Source: Nostoc sp. 'Lobaria pulmonaria (5183) cyanobiont' (lineage in GTDB: Bacteria > Cyanobacteriota > Cyanobacteriia > Cyanobacteriales > Nostocaceae). From it: 64,000 nucleotides of DNA. Of this stretch, positions 1-8,775 are shown piece after piece (position 1 is the stretch's first letter; each line of letters begins with the position of its first letter). A program made the position numbers and the translations under genes. The notes below the pieces were generated by a model. That model saw nothing but the letters and a program-made list of their open reading frames with translations. It was not told where the DNA came from and did not search any database. The stretch covers positions 1,237,501 to 1,301,500 of the forward strand of contig NZ_CP026692.1 of assembly GCF_002949795.1 (NCBI RefSeq), in the 5' to 3' direction.

Positions 1-54
1 CTTTTGGCAGACCGACTCGTTCGCCTGGAAGGAGAGGTAGTGGCAACCCATTAG
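1..54 (+). CDS. C-terminal end of an unidentified gene (cut by window edge)
   Basis: Frame 1 is open from the window edge and reads LLADRLVRLEGEVVATH before a TAG stop. The residues look like a real protein tail, and 'ADRLVRLEG' resembles tails of some ABC transporter ATPases, but 17 residues are too few to assign. A strong inverted repeat lies 31 bases after the stop and could end its transcript. Confidence 0.35.
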   Translation, partial: LLADRLVRLEGEVVATH

Positions 55-85
55 GGACTTGCAATTAAAAAACATCCAAAGTAGT

Positions 86-113
86 GTGCGTTACGGCTTG
101 AGCCGTAACGCAC
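86..113. repeat. Palindromic intergenic repeat
   Basis: Two perfect 13-base arms (GTGCGTTACGGCT and AGCCGTAACGCAC) flank a 2-base loop. The form is typical of dispersed hairpins in Nostoc-type genomes. It has no T-run, so any terminator role is only inferred from its place just after the partial gene at the window start. Confidence 0.7.
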
Positions 114-215
114 TTCAAATATCATGTCTGGGTAATTAGTTATGATTGCCATAGTCATTTCACCCCACACGCCAGTTGCTCATGGAGGAAACCCCGACAA
201 GTAACAGCAATGCTT

Positions 216-245
216 TGTCTACGTAGGCGTAGCCCGTCGTAGACA
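216..245. repeat. Dispersed palindromic repeat (GTCTACG...CGTAGAC type)
   Basis: Arms TGTCTACG and CGTAGACA enclose TAGGCGTAGCCCGT. The reverse complement of 222-244 is identical over 23 bases to 27820-27842, which lies inside a coding region. Related pieces occur near 29718, 33820 and 38615. Confidence 0.75.
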
Positions 246-285
246 TTGCACCAAAAATTTACACTGCGGACATGATATGACTCTT

Positions 286-417
286 TTAATCTTCGTGGTC
301 ATCGAACGGATCGTTCAATTCCTTGCTAGGAGGACCAAAGGAGGTATAAATAGAAACTCCAGTGATGGCAATCACCACGGCAGCCATAGAAATGCTAAGA
401 ACTATTGCGGGTTCCAT
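286..417 (-). CDS. psbN: PsbN, photosystem II assembly protein
   Basis: The 43-residue product begins MEPAIVLSISMAAVVIAITG, a single N-terminal membrane span, and ends in the conserved PsbN tail with SFGPPSKELNDPF and a charged DDHED end. PsbN was once listed as a photosystem II subunit but is now regarded as a thylakoid protein needed for assembly and repair of the reaction centre. It lies divergently upstream of psbH, the usual cyanobacterial and plastid arrangement. Length and start match the family. Confidence 0.95.
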   Translation of the reverse strand: MEPAIVLSISMAAVVIAITGVSIYTSFGPPSKELNDPFDDHED

Positions 418-502
418 AATTGAGAGATAGATGATGAGTGCTATTCTTATAGAATATTACAGAAGATTAAAAAAAGCTTTGGCAAGTAATCTTAGGTGAA
501 CT

Positions 503-706
503 ATGGCACAAAGGACTAGGTTGGGAGATATCCTGAAACCACTGAACTCTGAGTATGGGAAAGTGGCTCCAGGTTGGGGTACTACCCCTGTAATGGCTGT
601 TTTTATAGCGCTATTTTTCGTGTTTCTGCTGATTATTCTGCAACTTTACAATAAATCACTGTTGGTTCAGGATGTATTTGTCGATTGGCGGAGTTTAGGA
701 CGGTAA
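503..706 (+). CDS. psbH: PsbH, photosystem II 10 kDa subunit
   Basis: This 67-residue protein has the PsbH pattern: a short hydrophilic N-terminus ([20 protein letters not shown]), a conserved GWGTTP turn, one membrane span (about residues 30-50) and a lumenal tail ending [11 protein letters not shown]. PsbH stabilises plastoquinone exchange and CP47 binding in the thylakoid photosystem II core. The cyanobacterial form lacks the phosphorylated extension of plants, as here. TAGGTGA at 493-499 is a good ribosome-binding site. A simple terminator follows at 750-771. Confidence 0.97.
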   Translation: MAQRTRLGDILKPLNSEYGKVAPGWGTTPVMAVFIALFFVFLLIILQLYNKSLLVQDVFVDWRSLGR

Positions 707-749
707 CGCATATCACAGCGAGCGAGTTTGGATAACAAGTTAAGTTACG

Positions 750-771
750 CCCGGTTCTTCCGGGTTTTTTT
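750..771 (+). terminator. Rho-independent terminator of psbH
   Basis: CCCGG / CCGGG arms flank a 5-base loop and are followed directly by seven T residues. It stands 43 bases after the psbH stop on the same strand. Confidence 0.85.
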
Positions 772-874
772 GTGAGTTGTAATTTGCTACTGAACAATAA
801 CTCAGCAGGTGTAAGTTGGGGAGCCACTGCGTTGGGCGGGTTTCCCGACTTGAAGCAAGTGGCGTTTGAGGAAC

Positions 875-908
875 GAAACCCAACAAACTCTTGAGAATGT
901 TGGGTTTC
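875..908. repeat. Inverted repeat in psbH-Uma2 gap
   Basis: GAAACCCAACA and TGTTGGGTTTC are perfect 11-base arms around a 12-base loop. The following bases (to about 955) carry further CCCAACCTAC-type repeat sequence common between cyanobacterial genes. No credible gene lies in 772-1270. Confidence 0.6.
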
Positions 909-1112
909 ACTTCCCTACGGGACGCTGTTCGCATTCGTTCAACCCAACCTACATTTATTTTTTTCTCCCCAGAGTGACACAAGCGGGGTAGAAGCGATCG
1001 CAAAACGACAGGTTACAATCTCTTTAGATATACCTTCTCCAGTAATGATGATTGAGGTCGTCTGTTTGTCCCCTTGTCCTTTTTTGTCCAGAACACAGCA
1101 AGTATTTGGTTC

Positions 1113-1202
1113 AGGACTTACGCAAAATGACGTGAAAGCTTTGATTTCCTGTAAGGCAATTCATGAATTGCCCCTACATTTCGTATTTGATGCGTCAGTC
1201 CT
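1113..1202. mobile_element. 90-bp miniature element with terminal inverted repeats
   Basis: The ends are AGGACTTACGCA (1113-1124) and TGCGTCAGTCCT (1191-1202), inverted repeats with one mismatch. The centre carries a perfect 18-base palindrome GGCAATTCATGAATTGCC at 1155-1172. There is no coding capacity. The form suggests a non-autonomous (MITE-like) element; I see no clear target duplication. Confidence 0.6.
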
Positions 1203-1270
1203 ATTGTTAAAGAGTTTAGATTTGCTTAAGCTAAACTACTATCGCAAATTTACTGGCTTGTATTAAGTAG

Positions 1271-1486
1271 TACGTTTTAATTGTTGAAAAATTGCCGAAA
1301 ATTCATAAGTTTACTTTAGGCGACAGGATAATCAATCAACTGTACGATTTATTAGAGGGATTAATTCAAGCCAAATATGCTAAAGATGAACTTATTCAAT
1401 TAGAATCTCAGAATACTCAACTAGATATTTTGCGCTATAAAACACGAATGCTGCTCGACTTCAATTTGATGTCATTAAGTACTTAG
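1271..1486 (+). pseudogene. Truncated Avd-like four-helix-bundle protein
   Basis: From just after an in-frame TAG (1268-1270) the frame reads YVLIVEKLPKIHKFTLGDRI and then NQLYDLLEGLIQAKYAKD and DILRYKTRMLLDFNLMS before a stop. This matches the central part of the Avd/bAvd family (about 115-120 residues), the accessory protein of diversity-generating retroelements and related four-helix proteins. Both ends of the usual length are missing: the first helix is cut by the upstream stop and the last helix is absent. No reverse transcriptase, template repeat or variable repeat is visible here. It meets the Uma2 gene tail to tail with a one-base gap. Confidence 0.7.
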
Positions 1487-1487
1487 T

Positions 1488-2066
1488 TTACTCAAACTCA
1501 GGTGGCCACAGTTCTTTTATTGTTAATTCCCAACCTGGAAGTAATTCTGGTATTGTCAGTTTGTCGTTATCTTTTAAAACTACTGGTTCAAGGTTAGAGC
1601 GATAAACTGTTACTAAAAGTTTATCAGGGTCAATGAGAATACCCACTGTAGATCCAAGTTCTAGGAATAGTTTAATCTTTTCTTGGAGTGGTTTGAGGCG
1701 ATCGCTTTTCGATTTGACCTCAACCATGAGATCGGGTACTAACTGCACAAAGTCACGTTGAGTCTTCTTGAGTCCTTCTGCTCGAACAAATGAAACATCT
1801 GGAGCGCGTAGATTTCTTTTTTCCGGGTCGCCTCCAGTTTCATCTGTTTCAATGCTGGGCAAGATAAAGCCAGCACTAGAACCAGTAACACGTCCCAGTT
1901 TGCGAGGCATGACCCATATATTCAAAAACGTCAGCAGACGAGAACCAATTTCGTCTGACTGATAATCGGATGGACCCATAACAATGATGTTTCCCTCTAC
2001 TAGCTCCATCCGCCAATCAGGATTCTGTGATTGTAATTGTTCTAAGTCTTTGATTGTCAGAGACAT
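1488..2066 (-). CDS. Uma2 family (DUF820) putative endonuclease
   Basis: The 192-residue product has the Uma2/DUF820 fold signature of cyanobacteria: an early VEGNIIVMGPS strand-turn, LRAPDVSFVR near residue 90, and the PD-(D/E)XK-type catalytic block PDLMVEVKSKSD (about 110-121), followed by KIKLFLELG and a closing GWELTIKELW. Families of this kind are very numerous in cyanobacteria; their biological role is unsettled, and mobile-element or nuclease functions have been proposed. It stands alone. A HIP1 site lies in its upstream region. Confidence 0.85.
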   Translation of the reverse strand: MSLTIKDLEQLQSQNPDWRMELVEGNIIVMGPSDYQSDEIGSRLLTFLNIWVMPRKLGRVTGSSAGFILPSIETDETGGDPEKRNLRAPDVSFVRAEGLKKTQRDFVQLVPDLMVEVKSKSDRLKPLQEKIKLFLELGSTVGILIDPDKLLVTVYRSNLEPVVLKDNDKLTIPELLPGWELTIKELWPPEFE

Positions 2067-2178
2067 AAGGCATAACTCGCTTGTGGGGCGATCGCTTTCT
2101 ATGATAGGCGATTATTGAGTAGACTACATAATAATATGTGAGTCTATGTAGTGGTTTTAGAGTTTATCGGAGACAAAA

Positions 2179-2451
2179 ATGAATATATTTGGTATCGGTC
2201 TGCCGGAAATGGCTGTAATTATGGTAGTAGCGCTGTTAATCTTTGGCCCAAAGAAGCTGCCAGAAATTGGTCGGAGTGTGGGCAAAACAATTCGTAGTTT
2301 CCAAGAAGCTTCCAAGGAGTTTCAAAACGAGTTTCAAAAAGAAGCGGAACAGTTAGAAGAAACTGTCAAGACTACTGCTGAATTGGAACCTAAGCAAATC
2401 CACCCTGCTAAATCTGAGCAGGATACCGCTAGTTCTTCCCAAGCTAGCTAG
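2179..2451 (+). CDS. tatA: TatA/E twin-arginine translocase subunit
   Basis: The 90-residue protein has the TatA layout: a short N-terminal membrane span (MNIFGIGLPEMAVIMVVALL), the hinge IFGPKKLPEIGRSVGK, and a long amphipathic, charged helix (SFQEASKEFQNEFQKEAEQ) with a polar tail. TatA forms the pore that carries folded, twin-arginine-tagged proteins across the plasma and thylakoid membranes. The spacer to pth is 30 bases on the same strand, so the two may be co-transcribed. Confidence 0.95.
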   Translation: MNIFGIGLPEMAVIMVVALLIFGPKKLPEIGRSVGKTIRSFQEASKEFQNEFQKEAEQLEETVKTTAELEPKQIHPAKSEQDTASSSQAS

Positions 2452-2481
2452 GATGCTGCATATCAATTGACTGTAGGCAAA

Positions 2482-3123
2482 ATGACAGAAGCTGTTACGC
2501 AACCAGCTTTGGTGATTCCCCAGCTAATTGTCGGGTTAGGGAATCCAGAAGCTAAGTACGACCAAACACGCCATAATATCGGCTTTGCTGCTGTAGAAAG
2601 TCTCTCCGATTCTTGGCGCATTCCCTTAGCAGAAAACCGCAAATTTCAGGGTGAGTATGGCGAGGGTATCGCCCCAGGTGGAGGTAAGATTCGCTTGCTA
2701 AAGCCGTTAACTTATATGAATCGCTCAGGACAAGCAATACAAGCGGTGACAAGTTGGTATAAATTGCCGCCTGAGTCAGTGTTGGTGATTTATGACGATA
2801 TGGATTTGCCCTTGGGAAAAACTCGTTTGCGTTTATCTGGTTCAGCTGGGGGACATAACGGCATGAAAAGTGCGATCGCACATCTTAGTAGCCAAAACTT
2901 TCCCCGTTTGCGAATCGGTATTGGTAAACCCAAAGATGCAGCTAATAACGATGATTCCGGTGCTATCTCCCATGTACTGGGGCGATTTTCCGCTGCCGAA
3001 AATCAGCAGATGTCTCTTGTACTTCAGTTCGTGGTTGAGTGTATTGAACTAAGCCTCAAACAGGGAGTAGAAAAGGCGATGAATGTTTGTAATAGCCGCA
3101 CCATTAATAATTCTGAGTCTTAG
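2482..3123 (+). CDS. pth: Peptidyl-tRNA hydrolase
   Basis: This enzyme frees tRNA from peptidyl-tRNA that drops off the ribosome. The product shows the Pth signature: LIVGLGNPEAKYDQTRHNIGF with the catalytic His in TRHNIG, the KPLTYMNRSG loop, VIYDDMDLPLGKTRLR with the conserved Asp, and GGHNGMKS. I start it at ATG 2482; an in-frame TTG at 2467 would add five residues without a better ribosome-binding site. Length (213 residues) is normal. It follows tatA closely. Confidence 0.95.
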   Translation: MTEAVTQPALVIPQLIVGLGNPEAKYDQTRHNIGFAAVESLSDSWRIPLAENRKFQGEYGEGIAPGGGKIRLLKPLTYMNRSGQAIQAVTSWYKLPPESVLVIYDDMDLPLGKTRLRLSGSAGGHNGMKSAIAHLSSQNFPRLRIGIGKPKDAANNDDSGAISHVLGRFSAAENQQMSLVLQFVVECIELSLKQGVEKAMNVCNSRTINNSES

Positions 3124-3393
3124 GGCTGGATGAATACTGTCCTATCAGCTTATTAAAGAAAGCTAACCGATGTTTAAAGGCGCTTATTTTGGTTGATGGG
3201 CAGCGATTTTAGCTTGCTCCATCTAACCAAGATAAAGCCTCTAACGCGCTCTAAGTATAGGAAAAGCAACTCATTTACACCCTAATTAGCAGTGCGGCAG
3301 ACTTTGCTTAATGTTTGTATGAATAATGGCGCGAGCGCTATTGCCTGTTTTCGGTCATAACCTCAAGCAACGCCAATATCACACCAAATAGGT

Positions 3394-3573
3394 TTATTTA
3401 AAACGTCTTGTGCGTCTAGCTGCTACTGCCTTACGTTTGCGTTTTTCTATCGGTGTTTCAAAGTGTCGATGATATTTCACATCAGCTAATATCCCAGCTT
3501 TGGAAACCTGGTGTTTAAACCGACGCAAAGCTGAGTCTATTCCTTCGTTCTCTCCTAGAACCACCTGGGTCAT
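3394..3573 (-). CDS. rpsU: 30S ribosomal protein S21
   Basis: A 59-residue basic protein starting [20 protein letters not shown] and ending in the Arg/Lys-rich ARRTRRF tail, the cyanobacterial S21 pattern including [14 protein letters not shown]21 binds the small subunit near the 3' end of 16S rRNA. The frame extends upstream to 3654, but family length and the purine-rich GGAAAAGGGAAG just before ATG 3573 favour the short form. Confidence 0.93.
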   Translation of the reverse strand: MTQVVLGENEGIDSALRRFKHQVSKAGILADVKYHRHFETPIEKRKRKAVAARRTRRFK

Positions 3574-3865
3574 TCTTCCCTTTTCCTCATCATCAATAGT
3601 TTCCATTCTAATATTACTCTCAACCTTAGTAAAACCCCTCTGAGCTAAAGTCATGATTAAGAGGCTATTCGTCTGGTTGAGGCGGGTTATGTGTGCTTCT
3701 GTATCGTGAAACCAGCACTTAACTAAAAGTTAATCTAAGTGCCCTAATGCACTCTCAGAAGCAATAGAGAAGATGGGGAAATTATAATGCTAAATTTTTC
3801 TAGCTGTACTTGAAACTGGGGAATAATGTAATCTTAGTTACTAAGATACATGATGAAAACAGATT

Positions 3866-4210
3866 TTAAAAGTTGATTCTGCCCTCATTTAGTAATTTAT
3901 ATCCAGTTGCTAATGCTGTAAAAGCAATTATAAAATTCCATAAGCTAGTTGGCTTTAAAATAACTCCACCGCTTAAGAAAACTAGTACTATGCCAATGCC
4001 GAGAAAAATCCATCCCAAGTTACCAGTTTCTCTTTGAAAAAAGACTAATGCAAATATACCTATCATCGTTGCCAAAACTGAAGCTGTAGCAGGTAAGCTA
4101 CGGTAAAAATATGAATAGTAACCGCTAACAAATATGATGTTTTGACCAAAAAAGTATAATCCTGTGAAAAGTAGAATTAAACCTATAAGTTTGATTAACA
4201 ACCTGCCCAT
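3866..4210 (-). CDS. Unrecognised four-span membrane protein
   Basis: A 114-residue hydrophobic protein with about four membrane spans (roughly residues 5-24, 40-59, 65-83 and 90-106) joined by short loops, including QRETGNLGW. I do not recognise the family. It stands alone in an AT-rich stretch, and the spans and clean start support a real gene rather than chance. Confidence 0.6.
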   Translation of the reverse strand: MGRLLIKLIGLILLFTGLYFFGQNIIFVSGYYSYFYRSLPATASVLATMIGIFALVFFQRETGNLGWIFLGIGIVLVFLSGGVILKPTSLWNFIIAFTALATGYKLLNEGRINF

Positions 4211-4581
4211 AATATTTTGATATTTTTAATGGCTGAAGCCAATTTTTATCCGATTATAGTGGGGTTTTTAAAATTGTATAAAAATTTACCTACTCTTTAA
4301 TTTTTTACGTAAATATATTTAATAAAAATCTAGGCTATTAGAAAATGCCAGTACAAGTAATGTTGATTACATCAATTAGTCCTTGCCAGCGTTTTATCAA
4401 GGTGCTTTAATAGCGATCGCATTCTGCAAAAACCTACAAAATATGTACAAAACTTGCAGCGACTCGACATCGCTGCTGGTGTTGATAAAATTACAGACTC
4501 AAAACATTAAACTCAAAGATATGACAAGCTAGTAGCATATCTTTGACACTAAAATCTCCCCAAAGCTGAATAGGAGCATAC
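4211..4581. other. Intergenic stretch without a gene
   Basis: AT-rich DNA between the small membrane protein and the SPFH gene. It contains one HIP1-type GCGATCGC near 4413. I see no coding, RNA or clear hairpin signal; promoters for both divergent neighbours presumably lie here. Confidence 0.5.
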
Positions 4582-5424
4582 ATGGAGCCAATTATTGCTA
4601 TAGTTTTAGCCCTTATAGGTTATGCCTTAGGTTCTGCAAAACTGATTAATCAAGGAAATGAAGCCCTAGTCGAACGCTTGGGGCGGTATCATCGGAAACT
4701 TAAGCCTGGGCTGAACTTTATTGTTCCCTTGGTAGATCAGATTGTGATGGAAGATACTACACGAGAGCAAATTTTAGACATCAAACCTCAGAATGTGATC
4801 ACCTATGATAATATTTACGTGGAAGTGGACGCTATTGTGTATTGGCGCATTAGAGATATTGAGAGAAGCTTTTACGCGATTGAGGATCTGCAAGGAGCAT
4901 TGACACAGATAACCACAACCACGCTGCGAGAAATCATTGCTCAGAATACCCTAGAGCAGACCAACGTTTCCAGAGCAGAGATGGACTCAGCGATCTTAGA
5001 CCAGTTGAATAGTGTAACGGCAGATTGGGGAGTTGATATACTCCGGTTAGATATTCAGAAAATTACTCTACCTGAGAGTGTCCGAAAGTCTAGGGAAGAG
5101 GAACAAGCCGCCGTCATCAAAAAACGGGCACTGATTACCGAAGCAGAAGGGGAAAAGGAAGCTGCTATAAAAAAAGCAGAAGGAACTATGGCTTCAGTGC
5201 AAATCATTTCTCAAGCTCTACGTTCCAATCCTGACAGTAGGGACATTCTGCGGTATCTTGTAGCTCAAGATTACGTAGATGCCAGCCAAAAACTTGGTGA
5301 GAGCAGTAATGCCAAAATTGTCTTTGTAGACCCAGCTAACTCAAGTGAAATGTTTCAGGAGTTGATAGCCGAGTCAGGAAATCAAGAAGGTAACGGCAAA
5401 AAATTCGAAAACGGTAATCCTTAA
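4582..5424 (+). CDS. Stomatin/paraslipin-like SPFH (band 7) protein
   Basis: 280 residues: one N-terminal membrane span (about 4-20), then an SPFH domain with NQGNEALVERLGRYHR and KPGLNFIVPLVDQI, the stomatin-type ILDIKPQNVITYDN segment, and the conserved TTLREIIAQNTLEQ. A helical, Ala/Glu-rich part (EAEGEKEAAIKKAEG) follows. These proteins oligomerise as membrane scaffolds and often regulate proteases or channels. TAGGAG precedes the ATG at a good distance. Its last four bases overlap folP, which runs the other way. No NfeD-type partner is adjacent. Confidence 0.9.
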   Translation: MEPIIAIVLALIGYALGSAKLINQGNEALVERLGRYHRKLKPGLNFIVPLVDQIVMEDTTREQILDIKPQNVITYDNIYVEVDAIVYWRIRDIERSFYAIEDLQGALTQITTTTLREIIAQNTLEQTNVSRAEMDSAILDQLNSVTADWGVDILRLDIQKITLPESVRKSREEEQAAVIKKRALITEAEGEKEAAIKKAEGTMASVQIISQALRSNPDSRDILRYLVAQDYVDASQKLGESSNAKIVFVDPANSSEMFQELIAESGNQEGNGKKFENGNP

Positions 5425-6281
5425 GAGTCATGCTGTATAGCTTGTCTCAATAGGGCATCAGCTACTAGTGAAACATCACGCATTTCTTGAACATCATGAA
5501 CTCGGAGGATATCAGCGCCATTAAAAATAGCAGCACAACAAGCTGCTGCCGTTCCCCAAACTCTTGCTTTGGGATCTGGTTGGTTTAAAATGCGACCAAT
5601 GAAATTTTTACGAGATGCTCCTACCAAGATAGGACAGTTGAGTGGTGCGAGCGATCGCAAGCCGCGAAAAATTTCTAAATTTTGCTCATAGTTTTTAGCA
5701 AAACCAATACCAGGATCGATAATAATTTTATCCAGGTTAATGCCTGCGGTAGTTGCTGCCTGAATTTGCCGAGCCAAAAAACTAGAAATCTCACCGAGCA
5801 AATCTTGATAATCAGTCTGTTGTTGCATTGTCTGTGGTGTTCCCCGAATGTGCATTAAAATCATCGGCACACTTAACTCTGCGACTATTGGCAACATTTC
5901 TGAGTCAAAAGTGCCGCCAGAAATATCATTAATAATATCTGCTCCAGCTGCTACAGATGCCTGGGCTACAGCAGCACGGGTTGTATCTACAGAAATCGGG
6001 ACTGAAATCTCTGGTCTTAGCACGTGTAATACCGATAGTACCCGGTCAAGTTCCTCCGCTAGAGTTATTTGCTTTGCCCCTGGTCGAGTTGATTGACCGC
6101 CCACATCGATGATGTCAGCACCAGCAGCCACCAGTGCTTGCGCCTGTACTAAAGCGGCAGAGGAAGTGTTAAACTCACCCCCATCACTAAAGCTATCAGG
6201 CGTTACATTTAAAATGCCCATCAAATAAGTCCGCTGTCCCCAATCGAAATAGCGTCCTCGAATTATCAAGTTCCTTGGCAT
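5421..6281 (-). CDS. folP: Dihydropteroate synthase
   Basis: Catalyses condensation of p-aminobenzoate with the pterin pyrophosphate in folate synthesis. Visible family motifs are MGILNVTPDSFSDGG near residue 21, IDVGGQSTRPGA near 59, PISVDTTRAAVA near 96, NDISGG, IIDPGIGFAK, and VGASRKNFIG. Length (286) is normal. It is convergent with, and overlaps by four bases, the SPFH gene, and lies downstream of tpiA on the same strand with a 52-base gap holding a hairpin. Confidence 0.97.
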   Translation of the reverse strand: MPRNLIIRGRYFDWGQRTYLMGILNVTPDSFSDGGEFNTSSAALVQAQALVAAGADIIDVGGQSTRPGAKQITLAEELDRVLSVLHVLRPEISVPISVDTTRAAVAQASVAAGADIINDISGGTFDSEMLPIVAELSVPMILMHIRGTPQTMQQQTDYQDLLGEISSFLARQIQAATTAGINLDKIIIDPGIGFAKNYEQNLEIFRGLRSLAPLNCPILVGASRKNFIGRILNQPDPKARVWGTAAACCAAIFNGADILRVHDVQEMRDVSLVADALLRQAIQHDS

Positions 6282-6297
6282 AAATCTACATTAGGCA

Positions 6298-6318
6298 TTC
6301 CCATGCTCTGCATGGGAA
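6298..6318. repeat. Short inverted repeat between tpiA and folP
   Basis: TTCCCATGC and GCATGGGAA are perfect 9-base arms around TCT, followed by CGAG. This unit is recognisable as a dispersed Nostoc-type repeat. It could reduce read-through from tpiA into folP, but there is no T-run. Confidence 0.65.
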
Positions 6319-6333
6319 CGAGAAAAAAGCACA

Positions 6334-7080
6334 TCACACTGACTGAAAATTCACAATCCGAGCGAAACTCTCAGGTTCTAGACTTGCTCCTCCCACGAGG
6401 ACACCATCAATTTCTGGTTGAGCCATAATCTCATCAATATTATTCGGCTTGACTGAACCGCCATATTGAATTGATACATTCGGATTAGTCAACTGGCTGC
6501 GAATTAAGCCAATTATTCGATTAGCTTCCTCTACTTCACAAGTGTCACCAGTGCCAATCGCCCAAATCGGTTCGTAGGCAATCACCAAATTATCTTGATC
6601 GATATCTACCAAGCCTTTGTCGAGTTGGAGAGCAATCAGAGATTCAGCTTCTCCCGCATCTCGTTGTTGTTTAGTTTCGCCAACACAGAGAATTGGAGTC
6701 AAACCAAACCTTTGAGCAGTTCGGAGGCGCAGATTAACAGTGGCGTCCGTTTCTGCAAAGTATTGCCGTCGTTCGCTATGACCGACAATCACAAAGCGCA
6801 CACCACTTTCTGTCAGCATTGGGCCAGAAATCTCACCCGTATAGGCTCCATATTCTTCCCAATGGATATTTTGTGCCCCCAGATGGATGAGGCTACCGTG
6901 CAAAGTCTTGGACAAAACACTTAAATCAGTGAAAGGAGGACACAATATCACTTCTCGCCCTTGGGGGGTTTCCTCTAAGTGGGGCAGAAATCCTTGTAAA
7001 AACTCCTGGGTCTCTGCCTGGGTTTTGAACATTTTCCAGTTGCCGGCAATAACAATTTTCCGCACAGGTAATTTAGTCAA
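6334..7080 (-). CDS. tpiA: Triosephosphate isomerase
   Basis: Interconverts dihydroxyacetone phosphate and glyceraldehyde-3-phosphate in glycolysis and the Calvin cycle. Catalytic residues are in place: AGNWKMF (Lys16), VGHSERR (His101), [11 protein letters not shown] (Glu170), and the phosphate loop YGGSVKP with [10 protein letters not shown] use the TTG at 7080, which has AGGA six bases upstream. A GTG at 7065 ([10 protein letters not shown], close to the usual family start) is the alternative but has no ribosome-binding site. Confidence 0.96.
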   Translation of the reverse strand: MTKLPVRKIVIAGNWKMFKTQAETQEFLQGFLPHLEETPQGREVILCPPFTDLSVLSKTLHGSLIHLGAQNIHWEEYGAYTGEISGPMLTESGVRFVIVGHSERRQYFAETDATVNLRLRTAQRFGLTPILCVGETKQQRDAGEAESLIALQLDKGLVDIDQDNLVIAYEPIWAIGTGDTCEVEEANRIIGLIRSQLTNPNVSIQYGGSVKPNNIDEIMAQPEIDGVLVGGASLEPESFARIVNFQSV

Positions 7081-7133
7081 GATCCTAACGCGTTATATTA
7101 GATGCATTTTTCAGTTTATGACTTTTTGTTAGC

Positions 7134-7175
7134 CATTAGTCATTAGTCATTGGTCATTGGTCATTAGTCATTAGG
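7134..7175. repeat. Tandem heptamer repeat (CATTAGT/CATTGGT)
   Basis: Six head-to-tail 7-base units: CATTAGT x2, CATTGGT x2, CATTAGT, CATTAGG. This is the short tandemly repeated class known from heterocystous cyanobacteria. It lies between tpiA and the GTPase gene, which diverge. Confidence 0.85.
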
Positions 7176-7293
7176 TATTAGAGATTGAAGAAAAGCCCAG
7201 TCACCAGTCCCAAGACCCAAACCTCTGTTAAAAATAACTAGGATAAGAGACAGGGCTAATTTAAAAATCCCAAATTTCAAATCTCAAATTGAT

Positions 7294-8775
7294 ATGACTT
7301 CCACATTGCCCGTGCCTGAACCTCATCAAAGCGATTCCGCTAACACTGACGCAAATTCTCTCAGCTGGGAGGAAGAACTGGATAGTGCCATTTTCAGTTT
7401 TGAAGACATTCAAACAGAACTGAACTATAAACAAGCACAAACGGCGCTACGAAACTTGGTAGCCAATCTCGACCTCACTCCCCAGGAAAAAACTGGGTTA
7501 GAGAAGGAAATTGCTGATTTGGAAACCATGCTGGGAAAGTTAGACCGCATGGTAGTGCAGATTGCGACTTTTGGCATGGTGGGACGTGGTAAGTCTTCGC
7601 TACTCAATTCTTTGGTTGGGCAAACGGTATTTGAAACTGGGCCGCTGCACGGTGTCACCCGTACCGCACAAACAGTTAATTGGAGTATTAGCGAGGAGAC
7701 GATTGGGGAAACTGAACGGGCTTTGCGTGTTACTCTTCCTGGTGTAGGTCAATCCCAGGTGGAATTAATTGATACTCCTGGGTTAGATGAAGTAGATGGT
7801 GCAACCCGCGCCGCCTTAGCTGAACAGATTGCCAAACAAGCGGATTTGATTCTGTTTGTGATATCTGGTGATATGACAAAGCTGGAATATGGCGCCCTTT
7901 CTCAGTTGCGGGAAGCAGGTAAACCGATCATTCTGGTGTTTAATAAAGTAGATCAGTATCCAGAAGCAGACCGGATGGCAATTTATCATAAAATTCGGGA
8001 TGAAAGGGTACGGGAATTACTTACACCTTTAGAAATTGTTATGGCTGCGGCATCGCCATTGGTGAAGACGGCGATTCGTCGCCCTGATGGTACTAGGGGC
8101 ATACAGTTACGTACAGGTAATGCCCAGGTTGAGGAACTGAAGCTGAAAATATTAGAGATTCTGCATCGTGAGGGTAAAGCCTTGGTTGCCCTAAATACCA
8201 TGCTTTATGCCGACATTGTAAATGAGCAATTGATAGAACGAAAACTGATGATTCGGGAACAGAATGCCAATCAGTTGATTTGGAAGGCTGTGATGACTAA
8301 GGCATTAGCGATCGCACTTAATCCTGTAACTGTGGTAGATATTCTCAGTAGTGTGGTAATTGATATTGCTCTGATTTTGGGTTTATCTAAACTCTATGGC
8401 TTCTCGATGACCGAAGCCGGAGCTGTACAATTGCTACAAAAAATCGCACTGAGTATGGGCGGCATCGGTGCTAGTGAATTATTAGCAAATTTAGGCTTGA
8501 GTGGACTAAAAACTTTACTTGGAATCTCTGCAACAGCTACGGGTGGCATTGCGCTAGGCCCTTATATATCGGTAGCAATCACCCAAGGGGGAGTAGCTGG
8601 TGTTTCTTCTTACGGGATTGGACAAGTGACCAAAGTTTATTTAGCCAATGGCGCAACTTGGGGGCCTGATGGGCCAAAAGCAGTGATTAATCGGATTTTG
8701 GCAAACTTGGATGAAACTTCAATTCTTAATCGGATTAAAGATGAATTACTTCACAAAGTAAAACTCAAAAAGTGA
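7294..8775 (+). CDS. Era-like GTPase with DUF697-type membrane C-terminus
   Basis: 493 residues. The N-terminal 90 residues are acidic and helical, followed by a G domain: P-loop GMVGRGKS (94-101), switch/G3 DTPGLDE (about 162-168) and NKVD (G4, about 215). The C-terminal 180 residues carry several hydrophobic stretches (for example IALILGLSKLYGFS and GGIALGPYISVAI) as in DUF697 proteins, so it is probably membrane-attached. Such proteins are common in cyanobacteria but lack an agreed role. It stands alone; the ATG lies just after an AT-rich leader with no strong ribosome-binding site. Confidence 0.85.
   Translation: MTSTLPVPEPHQSDSANTDANSLSWEEELDSAIFSFEDIQTELNYKQAQTALRNLVANLDLTPQEKTGLEKEIADLETMLGKLDRMVVQIATFGMVGRGKSSLLNSLVGQTVFETGPLHGVTRTAQTVNWSISEETIGETERALRVTLPGVGQSQVELIDTPGLDEVDGATRAALAEQIAKQADLILFVISGDMTKLEYGALSQLREAGKPIILVFNKVDQYPEADRMAIYHKIRDERVRELLTPLEIVMAAASPLVKTAIRRPDGTRGIQLRTGNAQVEELKLKILEILHREGKALVALNTMLYADIVNEQLIERKLMIREQNANQLIWKAVMTKALAIALNPVTVVDILSSVVIDIALILGLSKLYGFSMTEAGAVQLLQKIALSMGGIGASELLANLGLSGLKTLLGISATATGGIALGPYISVAITQGGVAGVSSYGIGQVTKVYLANGATWGPDGPKAVINRILANLDETSILNRIKDELLHKVKLKK

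Noticed and set aside
740..1003. Minus-strand open frame of 87 codons after psbH
   Set aside because: It runs through the psbH terminator and a CCCAACCTAC-type repeat and has no protein character.
1045..1266. Plus-strand frame of 73 codons
   Set aside because: Most of it is the 90-base miniature element; it has no ribosome-binding site and no family likeness.
1271..1486. A working diversity-generating retroelement
   Set aside because: Only a truncated accessory-protein fragment is present; no reverse transcriptase or template/variable repeats were seen nearby.
7134..7175. Heptamer runs as possible CRISPR-like arrays
   Set aside because: Units are contiguous 7-mers without spacers, so they are simple tandem repeats.
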